Positions 36,610 through 45,833 are shown, counted from the first letter of the stretch. The stretch is DNA of 64,000 nt from CBDCUE01 sp965222515 (GCA_965222515.1 CBDCUE010000009.1:1-64000); one strand, 5' to 3'. The notes: generated by a model from the letters alone, not told the origin. A program made the numbers and translations.

Positions 36610-37182
36610 TTAAGTAATAAATTTTAAATAATTTTCTTGATTAACAAGCTCTGTTTTTACTTCAGGATATAATTTTGTAAATGGTATAAAATTTGCTTTT
36701 TTATTTCTCCATTTTATTTCATAAACCATTACCTCACCACCTGTTTCTTCAATATAATCAACCTCTACCTTATTCCTATTTTGCCAAAAATGAATATGAC
36801 CATACCAACCACTATAATGATTTTTTTTAATTCTCTCTATTATTAAATAATTTTTCCATAAATGTTCTACATCATTTCTTTCATCTATTTTATTAAAATT
36901 ATTAATCAAACTATTTCTTATTCCTAAATCATAAAAATACACTTTGGGTTGTTTTTTTAACTCTGTTCCAGAGTTTTTATATTTTGGAGTTAATCTAAAA
37001 ATTATAAAAGATTGCTCAAGTAAGTTTATATATCTTTCCACAGTATTTTTATCCAACCCAATCAAAGATACTAAATTTGAATAAGATATGTTTGAACCAA
37101 TTTGTAGAGATAAAGACATTAATAATTTTGTTATATTTGAATGCTTTTTTATAGAATCTAATGAAAAAATATCTTTATACAT
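36610..37182 (-). pseudogene. C-terminal half (DUF4143) of a split AAA ATPase
   Basis: 190-aa frame starting MYKDIFSLDSI, with the winged-helix segment SNISYSNLVSLIGLDKNTVERYI and the DUF4143 nuclease-like end KVYFYDLGIRNSL ... NKVEVDYIEE ... YEIKW. In intact relatives the sequence runs on from NSY(L)YKDIF, so this and the next entry are one gene interrupted by a frame change at 37175-37182. The D-x-n-E-x-K-like pattern is kept. Confidence 0.8.
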
Positions 37183-37720
37183 AATAACTATTTGTTATTT
37201 CCTTAATTGTTATTTCTTTGTTATCAGCATAAATAAGATCAGGGTAAGAGCCATAGATCAATCTTTGCTCCAAAAGCCTTTTTTCCTCCAAAGAACTAGC
37301 CTGCTCAACTAATTCTTGGCAAGAAATAGGATATAAAATATGAGTATAGCTTCTACCAATTAAAGGTTCTAAAATTTTGTTTGACAAGTCAAAAGATGAA
37401 GACCTTGTGGCAATAATTTGTATTTTAGGAAAATTATCAATTAGTAATTTTAAAGTAATCCCTATATTTTGAACTCTTTGAGCCTCATCAATAACCACTA
37501 CATTACTTCCAATTAAATCTTTTAATTCTGTAGAGGTTTTATTTGTTAAAGATGCCACTACATCAGGCTCGTCAGCATTTAAATATAGGTTTTTGTAATT
37601 ATTTGCTATTTTTTTTGCCAAAGTAGTTTTGCCAACTCTTCTTGCACCATAAATAATAATAATTTTTTCTTTAAAAAGGTCTTTTTTTATGATTTCTTCT
37701 AATTTTCTAGTTATGCTCAT
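37175..37720 (-). pseudogene. N-terminal half of a split AAA ATPase (DUF4143 family)
   Basis: Seen: Walker A GARRVGKTT, Walker B NVVVIDEAQRV and sensor-like IATRSSSFDLSN, where most relatives read ATGSSSFDLSN. The frame ends at IKEITNSYYV and overlaps the other half by 8 bases, consistent with a one-base shift. ATG at 37720 preferred over the GTG at 37750. These ATPases are common accessory genes of unknown role. Programmed frameshifting is possible but nothing obvious marks it. Confidence 0.8.
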
Positions 37721-37743
37721 TTGTTTTTTTATAATTTTAACAA

Positions 37744-37805
37744 AGATCACTATATTAATGGTAATTTAGTGATTATATTCACTATATTAATGGGCTTTTA
37801 GTGAA
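37744..37805. repeat. Repeated CACTATATTAATGG upstream of the AAA ATPase gene
   Basis: CACTATATTAATGG occurs at 37749 and again near 37780; between and after them are TTAGTGA units that pair with it as inverted repeats. The position, just before the ATPase start, fits an operator or promoter region. Confidence 0.45.
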
Positions 37806-37820
37806 ATGTTAACATAAACC

Positions 37821-38342
37821 CTAAACTTTAGCCAGTTTTTTATCTTTTTCAGACAAAATAGGGTTTTTTACCTGCCATTTGATTGCTATTTTAGGATCAT
37901 TCCAAATTATTCCCCCATCTCCTGTTGCATTATATAAATTATCAGTTTTGTAAATAACATCAGCATCTTCTTCTCCTAACACACAAAAACCGTGAGCAAA
38001 TCCTTGCGGTATCCAAATTAACCTGCCATTATCTCCTGTTAAATTAACAGAAACATATTGTAAATAAGTAGCAGAATCTGGCCTAATATCTACCGCAACA
38101 TCTTGTATTTCTCCCTTCAAACAACCAACCAACTTGCCCTGAGATGGGTTTTCTTGATAATGCAAACCACGAACAACCCTAGGTTTTGATCTTGAATGGT
38201 TATCTTGCACAAATTTTATATCCAAACCTAACTCTTGAAACTTTTTCTGGTTAAATCTTTCCAAAAAAAAGCCTCTTTCATCTCTAAAAATATCTAATTC
38301 TATAATTTTTACTTCTAGAAATTTTGTGTTAATTATTTTCAT
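37821..38342 (-). CDS. rmlC: dTDP-4-dehydrorhamnose 3,5-epimerase
   Basis: Third step of dTDP-L-rhamnose synthesis. 173 aa cupin. Seen: DERGFFLERFNQ, DNHSRSKPRVVRGLHYQ (catalytic His), VGCLKGEIQDVAVDIR and WIPQGFAHGFCVL. It overlaps rmlA by one base. rmlD, the last enzyme, is not in the window. Confidence 0.96.
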   Translation of the reverse strand: MKIINTKFLEVKIIELDIFRDERGFFLERFNQKKFQELGLDIKFVQDNHSRSKPRVVRGLHYQENPSQGKLVGCLKGEIQDVAVDIRPDSATYLQYVSVNLTGDNGRLIWIPQGFAHGFCVLGEEDADVIYKTDNLYNATGDGGIIWNDPKIAIKWQVKNPILSEKDKKLAKV

Positions 38343-39226
38343 TATTGTTCATTTTTAACGATATTTAATAAATATTTACCATATTCATTGTTTTTTTTAT
38401 ATGTTTTAGCCAAATTTAGCAACTGCTCTTTTGAAATTAATTTTTTTACATAAGAAATTTCTTCTAAACAAGCTATTTTTAAACCCTGTCTTTTTTGTAC
38501 TGTTTGCACAAAATGAGCAGATTCTAAAAGAGAATCAGGTGTTCCCGTATCAAGCCAAGCAAAACCTCTTTTTAATTTTTTCACTCGTAAATCTCCTTTT
38601 TCTAAATAAATATTGTTTAAATCCGTTATTTCAAGTTCCCCTCTAGCAGAGGGCTTTATGGTTCTAGCATATTCACTAGCTTTATTATCATAAAAATAAA
38701 GACCTGTTACCGCCCAATTAGATTTAGGGTTTTTAGGTTTTTCTTCTAAAGAAATTGCCTTGCCATCTTTATCAAAATCCACCACCCCATATCTTTCAGG
38801 GTCGCTAACATGATATGCCATTACCGTAGCCCCTTTTTTTTCATCTTTTTTTAATCCTGCCAATATCTCATCAATCAGCACCCCCGTTCCATAAAAAATA
38901 TTATCACCTAAAATTAAAGAAACCATATCATTGCCGATAAAATCTTCACCGATAATTAAAGCTTCAGCCAAACCATTTGGCTCTTTTTGAACTTTATATT
39001 CCAAACTTATGCCATAACCTTGACCATTCCCTAACAAATTTTGAAATTTTGGCAAATCCTCTTCTGTTGAAATAATTAAAATCTCGGTAATACCTAAATA
39101 AACCAAAGTAGATAAAGGGTAAAATATCATTGGCTTATCATAAATAGGTAATAGCTGTTTACAAACCTGTTTAGTTATAGGATGCAACCTTGATCCACTT
39201 CCTCCTGCTAAAATTATTCCTTTCAT
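38342..39226 (-). CDS. rmlA: Glucose-1-phosphate thymidylyltransferase
   Basis: Makes dTDP-glucose. 294 aa. Seen: MKGIILAGGSGSRLHPIT, KQLLPIYDKPMIFYPL, ILGDNIFYG and EITDLNNIYL. One base from rmlB, so rmlB-rmlA-rmlC form a compact operon in that order of transcription. Confidence 0.97.
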   Translation of the reverse strand: MKGIILAGGSGSRLHPITKQVCKQLLPIYDKPMIFYPLSTLVYLGITEILIISTEEDLPKFQNLLGNGQGYGISLEYKVQKEPNGLAEALIIGEDFIGNDMVSLILGDNIFYGTGVLIDEILAGLKKDEKKGATVMAYHVSDPERYGVVDFDKDGKAISLEEKPKNPKSNWAVTGLYFYDNKASEYARTIKPSARGELEITDLNNIYLEKGDLRVKKLKRGFAWLDTGTPDSLLESAHFVQTVQKRQGLKIACLEEISYVKKLISKEQLLNLAKTYKKNNEYGKYLLNIVKNEQ

Positions 39227-39227
39227 A

Positions 39228-40217
39228 TTATTGTTTTTTATAAAAATTAATTGTTTTTTCTAATGATTCCTCAAATGAATTTTGCTCTACAAAACCTAAT
39301 TCATCCCTTATTTTTGAACTATCTATTGCATATCTTCTATCATGCCCTTTTCTATCTTCCACATAAATAATTAAATCTTTGTAAGGTTTACCATTTTTTC
39401 TAGGATATAAAGAATCTAATTTTTGGCAAATAATATGTACTATTTCATTATTAGTTTTTTCATTATTTACCCCTATTAAATAAGTATCCCCTATTTTTCC
39501 TTTTTCCAAAACAAGCAAAACCGCCCTATTATGATCATCTACATAAATCCAATCTCTAATATTTTTGCCATCTCCATAAATAGGAAGCCTCTCTTGCAAA
39601 AAAGCTTTACTAATTAAAGTTGGAATTAATTTTTCCGTATGCTGTCTTTCTCCAAAATTATTTGAGCAATTAGTAATTAATATCGGCAATTTATAAGTTT
39701 TATGCCAAGCTCTAACCAAATGATCGCTAGCAGCTTTTGAACTAGAATAAGGAGAGCTAGGCTCATAACTAGATTCCTCAGAAAACTTTCCCGTTTCTCC
39801 AAGCTCACCAAATACCTCATCAGTAGAAATATGCAAAAATCTAAAATCTTCTTTTTTTTCTAATTTTTCATAATAACCTCTAGCTTCTTCCAAAAGAGAA
39901 AAAGTTCCTATAATATTGCTCTCGACAAAAGGAGAAGGGTCATTAATAGAATTATCCACATGAGTCTCTGCCGCAAAATTAACCAACCAATCTATTTGAT
40001 ATTTTTGTAAAATCTCTCTTACCTGCTTTCTATCCGCAATATCAGCTTGAAAAAAATCGTTTTTAATAGAAAACCCCTTTATCCACCGCAAGTTTTCTAA
40101 ATTTCCAGAATAGGTTAATTTATCAATAACCACAACCTTATACCCAGCCCCAACAGCCAAATTAACAAAAGAGCTACCTATAAACCCAGCCCCACCTGTC
40201 ACCAACAAATTCTTCAT
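39228..40217 (-). CDS. rmlB: dTDP-glucose 4,6-dehydratase
   Basis: Second step of the pathway; SDR-extended fold. 329 aa. Seen: VTGGAGFIGSSFVN (6-19), HVDNSINDP, HISTDEVFGEL, YSSSKAASDHLV (YxxxK) and NCSNNFGERQHTEKLIP. First gene of the operon; the recurrent leader ends 4-5 bases before its ATG. Confidence 0.97.
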   Translation of the reverse strand: MKNLLVTGGAGFIGSSFVNLAVGAGYKVVVIDKLTYSGNLENLRWIKGFSIKNDFFQADIADRKQVREILQKYQIDWLVNFAAETHVDNSINDPSPFVESNIIGTFSLLEEARGYYEKLEKKEDFRFLHISTDEVFGELGETGKFSEESSYEPSSPYSSSKAASDHLVRAWHKTYKLPILITNCSNNFGERQHTEKLIPTLISKAFLQERLPIYGDGKNIRDWIYVDDHNRAVLLVLEKGKIGDTYLIGVNNEKTNNEIVHIICQKLDSLYPRKNGKPYKDLIIYVEDRKGHDRRYAIDSSKIRDELGFVEQNSFEESLEKTINFYKKQ

Positions 40218-40221
40218 ATAT

Positions 40222-40277
40222 TTTTTAAGTTAAGGTTGTTAAAAGCACATATGCAATCTACAACACATTTACACGAA
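40222..40277 (-). promoter_or_regulatory. Recurrent leader motif upstream of rmlB
   Basis: Read towards rmlB: ATTCGTGTAAATGTG, GATTGCATATGTGC, TTAACAACCTTAACTTAAAA, ATG. It supports a transcription start just before rmlB. Confidence 0.65.
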
Positions 40278-40359
40278 TTTTGTAGAATGTCATTTTACAA
40301 AAACACTCTAGGGAATTACCCAAGAGCTGGCGAGTTATCAATAACTTTAAATTTAAAGA

Positions 40360-40412
40360 AAAACTCGGATAAACCGCTCCCTCCTTGAGGGGGAGCTATT
40401 ACTCCGATTTTT
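40360..40412 (-). terminator. Probable terminator after manC
   Basis: Inner stem GCTCCC (40376-40381) with GGGAGC (40391-40396), an outer CGGA/TCCG pairing, and T-runs on both sides (GAGTTTTT on the minus strand, GATTTTTTTT on the plus strand). It lies between manC and rmlB. Confidence 0.55.
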
Positions 40413-40444
40413 TTTAATTGCAACACAACCCAAAACATTTATTA

Positions 40445-41872
40445 TTATACCCTGCCATAATTATCTTTCAATCTTACAATGTCATCTTCTTCCAAATAAT
40501 CACCCGTTTGCACTTCTATAAAAACTAGATTTTCTAAACCTGTGTTTTTTATAGTGTGAATTACTGTTTTTGGAATATAAACAGATTGATTTGCTAATAA
40601 TTTTTGCTCCTTACCATCAATACTAACCAAGGCCTCACCCCGCACTATCACCCAATGTTCTGCCCTGTGATTATGATATTGCACACTAATTTGGGCATAT
40701 GGATAAACCACCACTTGCTTTGATTTGTAATTTTTTTCTTCAATAATAATTTTATAATATCCCCAAGGTCTATGACCTGTTGCTGATTTTTCAACTATTT
40801 CTTTTTTTTCCTTTTTTAATCTCTGCACCAATTTTTTTACATTTTGACTGGTTTCCAAATTAGCCACAAGCACAGCATCTTCTGTATCAATAACCACTAT
40901 ATTTTGTACATCAAGCAAACTTATCTGTTTTTTTCCTTGTGTAAAAACAACAGTGTTTTTACTATTTTCTAATGTAATATTTTTGCCAAAGACAACATTA
41001 GCTTCTTTGTCTTTTTCTGCCACATCATAAATACTTTGCCAAGAACCAATATCATTCCAAACAAAATTTCCCTTTACTGCTGCAAGTTTTTTAGTTTTTT
41101 CCAAAATCGCATAATCAACAGAATTTGCTTTTATTTTATCAAAAGATTCTTTTTCTAACTTTAAAAAAGTAGATTTGTTTGCATTTTCTAAAGATTTTTT
41201 ACATAATAAAAAAGTTTCGGGATCTTCTTTTTCAGCTATTTTCATAAATTCTTCCGCCTTAAACATAAAAATACCAGAGTTCCAAGCAAAACTATCATTT
41301 TTTAAATATTTTTCTGCTGTTTTTTGATTAGGTTTTTCATGAAATTTTTTAGCTTGATAAATATCATCTGCAAGCCTCTCTCCTTGCTCAATATAACCAT
41401 AACCAATGTGTGCAGAACTAGGTTTTATAGAAAAACTAAGCAAAAACTCAGGGTTTTTTAGCAAAAACTGATAAGCTGAAAGAATACAGTTCTTATATTC
41501 TATCTCATCAGAAATTATATGATCTGCCGGGGTAATTAACACAATTGCATCTTTATTTTCTTGATATAATTTCAAGCAAGCAATCAAACAAGCAGGAAAA
41601 CTATCTTTTTTACTAGGCTCCAAAACAATTTGACAATCTTTTTTTATATCACTTATTTGATTTTTAGTTAAAAAATCTAATTTTTCGTTAGTTAAAAGAA
41701 GCGGGGTGTTTTGTTTGGCAACAAAATCATTTCTCAATATTGTTGCTTGCAAAAAGCTAAGATTCTGCTTCTGCACAATGCTAGAAAATTGTTTAGGGTT
41801 ATCAGCCCTAGATAATGGCCATAATCTTGTGCCATCACCGCCTGACAAAATTGCTAAATATAGATTTTTCAT
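40445..41872 (-). CDS. manC: Mannose-1-phosphate guanylyltransferase/mannose-6-phosphate isomerase
   Basis: Makes GDP-mannose. 475 aa with both modules: nucleotidyltransferase ILSGGDGTRLWPLSR (9-23), TPADHII and FVWNDIGSW, then the cupin isomerase region GHRPWGYYKII and QYHNHRAEHWVIVRG. It overlaps prfA by 4 bases. The product could feed the GT4 transferase at 9.7 kb. Confidence 0.95.
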   Translation of the reverse strand: MKNLYLAILSGGDGTRLWPLSRADNPKQFSSIVQKQNLSFLQATILRNDFVAKQNTPLLLTNEKLDFLTKNQISDIKKDCQIVLEPSKKDSFPACLIACLKLYQENKDAIVLITPADHIISDEIEYKNCILSAYQFLLKNPEFLLSFSIKPSSAHIGYGYIEQGERLADDIYQAKKFHEKPNQKTAEKYLKNDSFAWNSGIFMFKAEEFMKIAEKEDPETFLLCKKSLENANKSTFLKLEKESFDKIKANSVDYAILEKTKKLAAVKGNFVWNDIGSWQSIYDVAEKDKEANVVFGKNITLENSKNTVVFTQGKKQISLLDVQNIVVIDTEDAVLVANLETSQNVKKLVQRLKKEKKEIVEKSATGHRPWGYYKIIIEEKNYKSKQVVVYPYAQISVQYHNHRAEHWVIVRGEALVSIDGKEQKLLANQSVYIPKTVIHTIKNTGLENLVFIEVQTGDYLEEDDIVRLKDNYGRV

Positions 41873-42936
41873 TCTGCTAATTTATTTGCTTGATCATAAG
41901 TAATCAAAGGATTAATAACCAAATCCAAATCTCCAGATTCTACTATCTCACTTATTTTATATAAAGTTAAATTAATTCTGTGATCCGTAACCCTGCTTTG
42001 AGGATAGTTATAAGTTCTAATTCTCTCGCTTCTATCGCCACTCCCTATCTGATTTTTTCTATCTCCAGCCCTTTCTCTATGCAATTTTTCCCTTTCATAT
42101 TCATATAATCTAGATCGTAAAATCTTCATCGCTTTTTCTTTGTTTTTATGCTGAGACTTCTCGTCTTGTTGTTGCACAGTAACCCCAGTTGGTAAATGCA
42201 CAATCCTTACTGCTGAATCTGTAGTATTTACTGATTGCCCCCCTGGGCCAGATGCCCTAAAAATATCTATTCTTAAGTCTTTTTCATCTATTTTTACATC
42301 TATCTCTTCTGCTTCTGGCAACACTGCAACAGTTGCAGCTGAAGTATGAATTCTACCACTTGACTCAGTTTCTGGCACTCTTTGCACCCTATGCACACCT
42401 GATTCAAACTTTAATCTAGCAAAAACAGATTTTCCGCTAATAGAAACAATAGCCTCTTTCATCCCGCCAACTCCTGTCTCTGTTGCTTCCATTATTTCAA
42501 ATTTCCATTTTTTTTTTTCTGCATATCTTTGATACATTCTAAATAGATTACCTGCAAATAAAGCAGCTTCGTCTCCTCCAGTTCCTGCTCTAATTTCTAA
42601 AATAGCATTTTTCTCATCAGCTTCATCTTTGGGCAATAACAGGATTTTTATTTTTTCCTGAAAAGATGTTTTTTCTTTTTTTGCTACTGGCAACTCTTCT
42701 TCTGCCAGAGTTTTTATCTCACTATCGTCAGAATTTAACATTTCTTCTAAATCTTTAACCTCATCAGCTTGAGCTTTATATTGCTTAATTTTTGCTACAA
42801 TCTCTGATAAATCAGAATTTTCTTTAGATAATTTTATTAATTCTTTTGGCTCTAAATTAGCAGAATTGTTTAACTGCTCACTAAGAACTTGATATTTTGC
42901 CAGCAAATCATCAAGTTTTTTCTCAAAATTATCCAT
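41869..42936 (-). CDS. prfA: Peptide chain release factor 1
   Basis: Terminates at UAA and UAG. 355 aa. Seen: GTGGDEAALFAGNLFRMY, the codon-recognition loop with PET at 188-190 (PxT of RF1), and GGQ at 232-234 in GPGGQSVNTTDSAVR. The last third has the conserved DHRINLTLYK. It overlaps yciB by 8 bases at its start and manC at its end. Confidence 0.97.
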   Translation of the reverse strand: MDNFEKKLDDLLAKYQVLSEQLNNSANLEPKELIKLSKENSDLSEIVAKIKQYKAQADEVKDLEEMLNSDDSEIKTLAEEELPVAKKEKTSFQEKIKILLLPKDEADEKNAILEIRAGTGGDEAALFAGNLFRMYQRYAEKKKWKFEIMEATETGVGGMKEAIVSISGKSVFARLKFESGVHRVQRVPETESSGRIHTSAATVAVLPEAEEIDVKIDEKDLRIDIFRASGPGGQSVNTTDSAVRIVHLPTGVTVQQQDEKSQHKNKEKAMKILRSRLYEYEREKLHRERAGDRKNQIGSGDRSERIRTYNYPQSRVTDHRINLTLYKISEIVESGDLDLVINPLITYDQANKLAE

Positions 42937-43468
42937 TTTTCTTATCCTCCTGCATATTTTTTAGCATATATGGAATATGTAACATAGTAAAAGATAAAGT
43001 AAGCCCCAAAAGACCAAATACCTTAAAATTTACCCATATATTTTCAGAAAAATTTCTCCAAACATATTCATTAACCAAAGCTAAACCTAAAAAAAAAACC
43101 CCCCAATTAAAAGTCATTTTTAACCAAATATTATCATCCAATGAAATTTTCTCTCCAAGCATTTTTTTTAAAATAGGTTTTTTTAGAAAAAAACCTATAA
43201 TAAAAAACAAGCCCAACAAAGAATTTAAAATAGTAGGTTTTACTTTTATAAAAATAGGATCTTGAAAATACCAAGTCAAAAACCCAAAAAAACCCAAAAC
43301 TCCAGCAGAAACTAAAGGCATATAAACTATTTTCTTTTCTTTTAACAGCAAAATAGTAAAGCTAATTAAGCTAGCAACAACCAAAGCACAAGTAGCCACA
43401 ATCAAATCATATTGCTTATAACAAAAAAAAAAGATCAACAAAGGAATAAATTCTAAAATCTGTTTCAT
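42929..43468 (-). CDS. yciB: Septation protein A / inner-membrane protein YciB
   Basis: 179-aa protein with about five membrane segments and the family marks FIPLLIFFFCYK, DPIFIKVKPT, WLKMTFNWGVFFLGLALVNEYVWRN. Family members affect septation and envelope integrity. First gene of a yciB-prfA-manC run; its leader is a copy of the recurrent motif, at the edge of the candidate oriC. Confidence 0.92.
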   Translation of the reverse strand: MKQILEFIPLLIFFFCYKQYDLIVATCALVVASLISFTILLLKEKKIVYMPLVSAGVLGFFGFLTWYFQDPIFIKVKPTILNSLLGLFFIIGFFLKKPILKKMLGEKISLDDNIWLKMTFNWGVFFLGLALVNEYVWRNFSENIWVNFKVFGLLGLTLSFTMLHIPYMLKNMQEDKKNG

Positions 43469-43470
43469 TA

Positions 43471-43528
43471 TTTTTTTAAGTTAAGCTTGTTATGTGCAGG
43501 TTTGCAATCTATCAAACATTTACACTAA
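43471..43528 (-). promoter_or_regulatory. Recurrent leader motif upstream of yciB
   Basis: Read towards yciB: TTAGTGTAAATGTTTG, GATTGCAAACCTGCAC, ATAACAAGCTTAACTTAAAA, ATG 6 bases on. Confidence 0.65.
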
Positions 43529-44064
43529 TATATTTTCTTATTTTAGAGCTTATTAGACTATATGCAATATAAAAAAATTGAAGCAACCACTTCTAACAAG
43601 GCTTAATAAAGATATGTTGCTTTTTTAATCCAAAGGCGGTTAAAAATCATTTTTAAATAATAGCTTAACAATTCAATATTAAATTACCCTACCATCTCTC
43701 CAATCTTATTATTAGAAATGTTAATAACATCTTAATAACTTTAAGCTAAATATACAAACATATTTTTTTAACCAAAACTATCAACATTCATTCCTATAAA
43801 AAAAACTTTATTGTAAATAATGTTAATAATTAGCAAAAACATTGTTGTGACTTGTTTTTTTAAGGCGGTAGAAATGTTATAATTATGTTAATAACCCCCA
43901 TAATAATTGATTTTTATGCACATATCAACAGGGTAATATATATTATATATATTTATATATATATTTTTTTATATTTATATTCTATAATGATTTAATAATC
44001 ATTTATTCACTATAAAAATGAATTTAAAAAACACCTTTGTCTAAATGTTAATTAGATTGCCTAT
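43529..44064. other. oriC: Candidate chromosomal replication origin (oriC)
   Basis: Non-coding, very AT-rich region next to hemE, the gene that flanks oriC in Caulobacter and Rickettsia. Seen: a perfect DnaA box TTATGCACA at 43914-43922 and an 8/9 match TTATTCACT at 44003-44011, bracketing a 48-base stretch of pure A/T (43934-43981) that would serve as unwinding element; a full CtrA-type site TTAA-N7-TTAA at 43721-43735; and TGTTAATAA at 43719, 43821 and 43886, with a fourth copy just beyond at 44066. Function is inferred from these signals and synteny. Confidence 0.7.
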
Positions 44065-44097
44065 ATGTTAATAACAAACTTAACTTCAAAAAAAACA
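44037..44097 (+). promoter_or_regulatory. Recurrent leader motif at the hemE start
   Basis: TCTAAATGTTAATTAGATTG, then TTAATAACAAACTTAACTT. Unlike other copies it overlaps the 5' end of the coding frame. Confidence 0.55.
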
Positions 44098-45081
44098 AAA
44101 ATTTGGTTTATGAGACAGGCTGGTAGGTATTTACCAGAATATAGGGAGGTTCGAAAAGAAATGGGAAGTTTTTTAAATTTATGTTATTCTCCTAAAAAAG
44201 CAAGTTTAGTTACTTTGCAACCTATAGATAGATTTGATTTAGATGCGGCTATTATTTTTTCAGATATTTTGGTTATTTTGGATGCATTAGGTACTAAAGT
44301 TTTTTTTATTCAAGGAGAAGGGCCTAAAATAGAGGTAGATTTAGATTATTTTATAGAAAAAAACAAAAATTTAGAAACAATAGAGAAAAAAATCAAAACT
44401 CATTTAGAACCAGTATATCAAGCAATAACACTTACTAGAGCTAAATTAGCTACAAAAAAATCTTTGATAGGTTTTGCAGGAGCTTTTTGGACCATTTTTT
44501 GTTATTTGATTGAAGGAGAGGGTAGTAAAACTTTTACTAAGGCAAAAATATATGCTTATGAAGAGCAGGAAAAAACAAAAAAACTACAAAAAATAATTTC
44601 TTTTGCTATTTCTTGTCATTTAAATAACCAAATAGAGGCTGGATGCGATACCATAAAGATTTTTGATAGTTGGGCGGGGGGATTAACCACATCTCAAACA
44701 GAAAGGCTAGTTTTGAATCCAACAAGAGATATTTTAGATATGTTAAAAAATCAAAAAGCAACTAAAATATTATTTTCGAGAGGAGTTGGTAATTTAGATA
44801 TTTTTTGTCAAAATTTAGATTTTGATGTAATTGCTTTAGATAGTTCTTTTCCGATAAAAAATGCTAAAAAGCTTTATGAAAAATACGGGAAGATTACACA
44901 AGGTAATTTAGATAATTTTCTTCTTGCTTCAAAAAACATTTCTTTTTTAGAGAAAGAAACAAAAAATATTTTGCAAGAAACTAAAGAGATACCTCATATT
45001 TTTAATTTAGGACACGGAATAATTCCTACTACTCCAATAAAAAACATAGAAAGAATTATTGAAATAATTAGAAATTATTGA
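44065..45081 (+). CDS. hemE: Uroporphyrinogen decarboxylase
   Basis: Decarboxylates uroporphyrinogen III in heme synthesis. 338 aa. Seen: IWFMRQAGRYLPEYREVR (substrate arginines), AAIIFSDILVI with the catalytic aspartate, GFAGAFWTIFCYLIEG, and FNLGHGIIPTTP. The ATG at 44065 gives the expected N-terminal length, but the leader motif then lies inside codons 2-10; a later start would remove conserved residues. Gene next to the candidate origin, as in related genomes. Confidence 0.95.
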   Translation: MLITNLTSKKTKIWFMRQAGRYLPEYREVRKEMGSFLNLCYSPKKASLVTLQPIDRFDLDAAIIFSDILVILDALGTKVFFIQGEGPKIEVDLDYFIEKNKNLETIEKKIKTHLEPVYQAITLTRAKLATKKSLIGFAGAFWTIFCYLIEGEGSKTFTKAKIYAYEEQEKTKKLQKIISFAISCHLNNQIEAGCDTIKIFDSWAGGLTTSQTERLVLNPTRDILDMLKNQKATKILFSRGVGNLDIFCQNLDFDVIALDSSFPIKNAKKLYEKYGKITQGNLDNFLLASKNISFLEKETKNILQETKEIPHIFNLGHGIIPTTPIKNIERIIEIIRNY

Positions 45082-45138
45082 TTTTAAAAAAAACAAGCTT
45101 AAGATAAAAAATAGTTTAATAACTTTTAATTTAAAAAA

Positions 45139-45312
45139 ATGTCTTTAGGTATTTGGCAATTAGTTTTAATATTTTTAATAGTTTTGGTATTATTTGGTGG
45201 TTCTAGGGTCTCAAAAATAATGACTGATTTTGCCAAAGGGGTTAAGTCTTTTAAAAAAGAGATGAAAGATGATAAGAATATAGAAAAAAAAACAAAAAAA
45301 TCTAAAAAATAA
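45139..45312 (+). CDS. tatA: Twin-arginine translocase subunit TatA/E
   Basis: 57 aa. MSLGIWQLVLIFLIVLVLFG forms the single membrane helix, followed by the amphipathic helix with the FxKGVKSFKKE pattern and a lysine tail. TatA forms the pore for folded-protein export with TatBC, which are not in the window. Its stop overlaps the next ATG by one base (TAATG). Confidence 0.93.
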   Translation: MSLGIWQLVLIFLIVLVLFGGSRVSKIMTDFAKGVKSFKKEMKDDKNIEKKTKKSKK

Positions 45313-45812
45313 TGGCTATAGATCTTATCAATGCTATTAAGATTATAGAAAAATCTAGTGATTTTTTTGATGAAGAAAATAAAAATTTACCTAAGGAAGA
45401 AGTTGCTCTAAAAATTATTACAGAAGTTATTGCCAAAGAAGTATTAGAGCAGTTACTATTAGATACTTTAGGTATTAGAATGCTGGCTTGTTTTATAATT
45501 ATAGCAGCAGAAACTGATGTAGATTTATTTATTGATAAAAAAATAGAAGAATTATTAGATATACCAGAAGTTTCTTTAGAAAAATTAAAAATATTAGAGA
45601 ATAAATTTCTAGAAAAAATGGAAATATATGATAAGCAAAAAGAAGAAATTATAGAAAAAATGGAAGAACAGTTGCAAGAAGGGATGGAATGTGTAGTAAC
45701 AAAAAAGAAATTTACTAAAATGATTAAGTCAAAAAATAAAAACGGAAAGAAAAGTTTTGTTGAAATGGTAAAAGAATCAAGAAAAACAGGAAAAGATCTT
45801 CATGGTCATTAA
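45312..45812 (+). CDS. Protein of unknown function
   Basis: 166 aa, acidic in the first half and lysine-rich at the end, predicted mainly helical; no family recognised. Residues about 85-135 (LEKLKILENKFLEKMEIYDKQ...) look like a coiled coil. No signal peptide; one moderately hydrophobic stretch (RMLACFIIIAAET). Overlap with tatA suggests coupled expression. In this position other alphaproteobacteria carry tatB or scpB, but it shows neither signature. Confidence 0.65.
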   Translation: MAIDLINAIKIIEKSSDFFDEENKNLPKEEVALKIITEVIAKEVLEQLLLDTLGIRMLACFIIIAAETDVDLFIDKKIEELLDIPEVSLEKLKILENKFLEKMEIYDKQKEEIIEKMEEQLQEGMECVVTKKKFTKMIKSKNKNGKKSFVEMVKESRKTGKDLHGH

Positions 45813-45833
45813 CATAACAAGAAAAACTAACTT

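Noticed and set aside
43934..43981. Pure A/T run as a terminator or sequencing artefact
   Set aside because: Its place between a DnaA box and a near-match beside hemE fits an unwinding element better.
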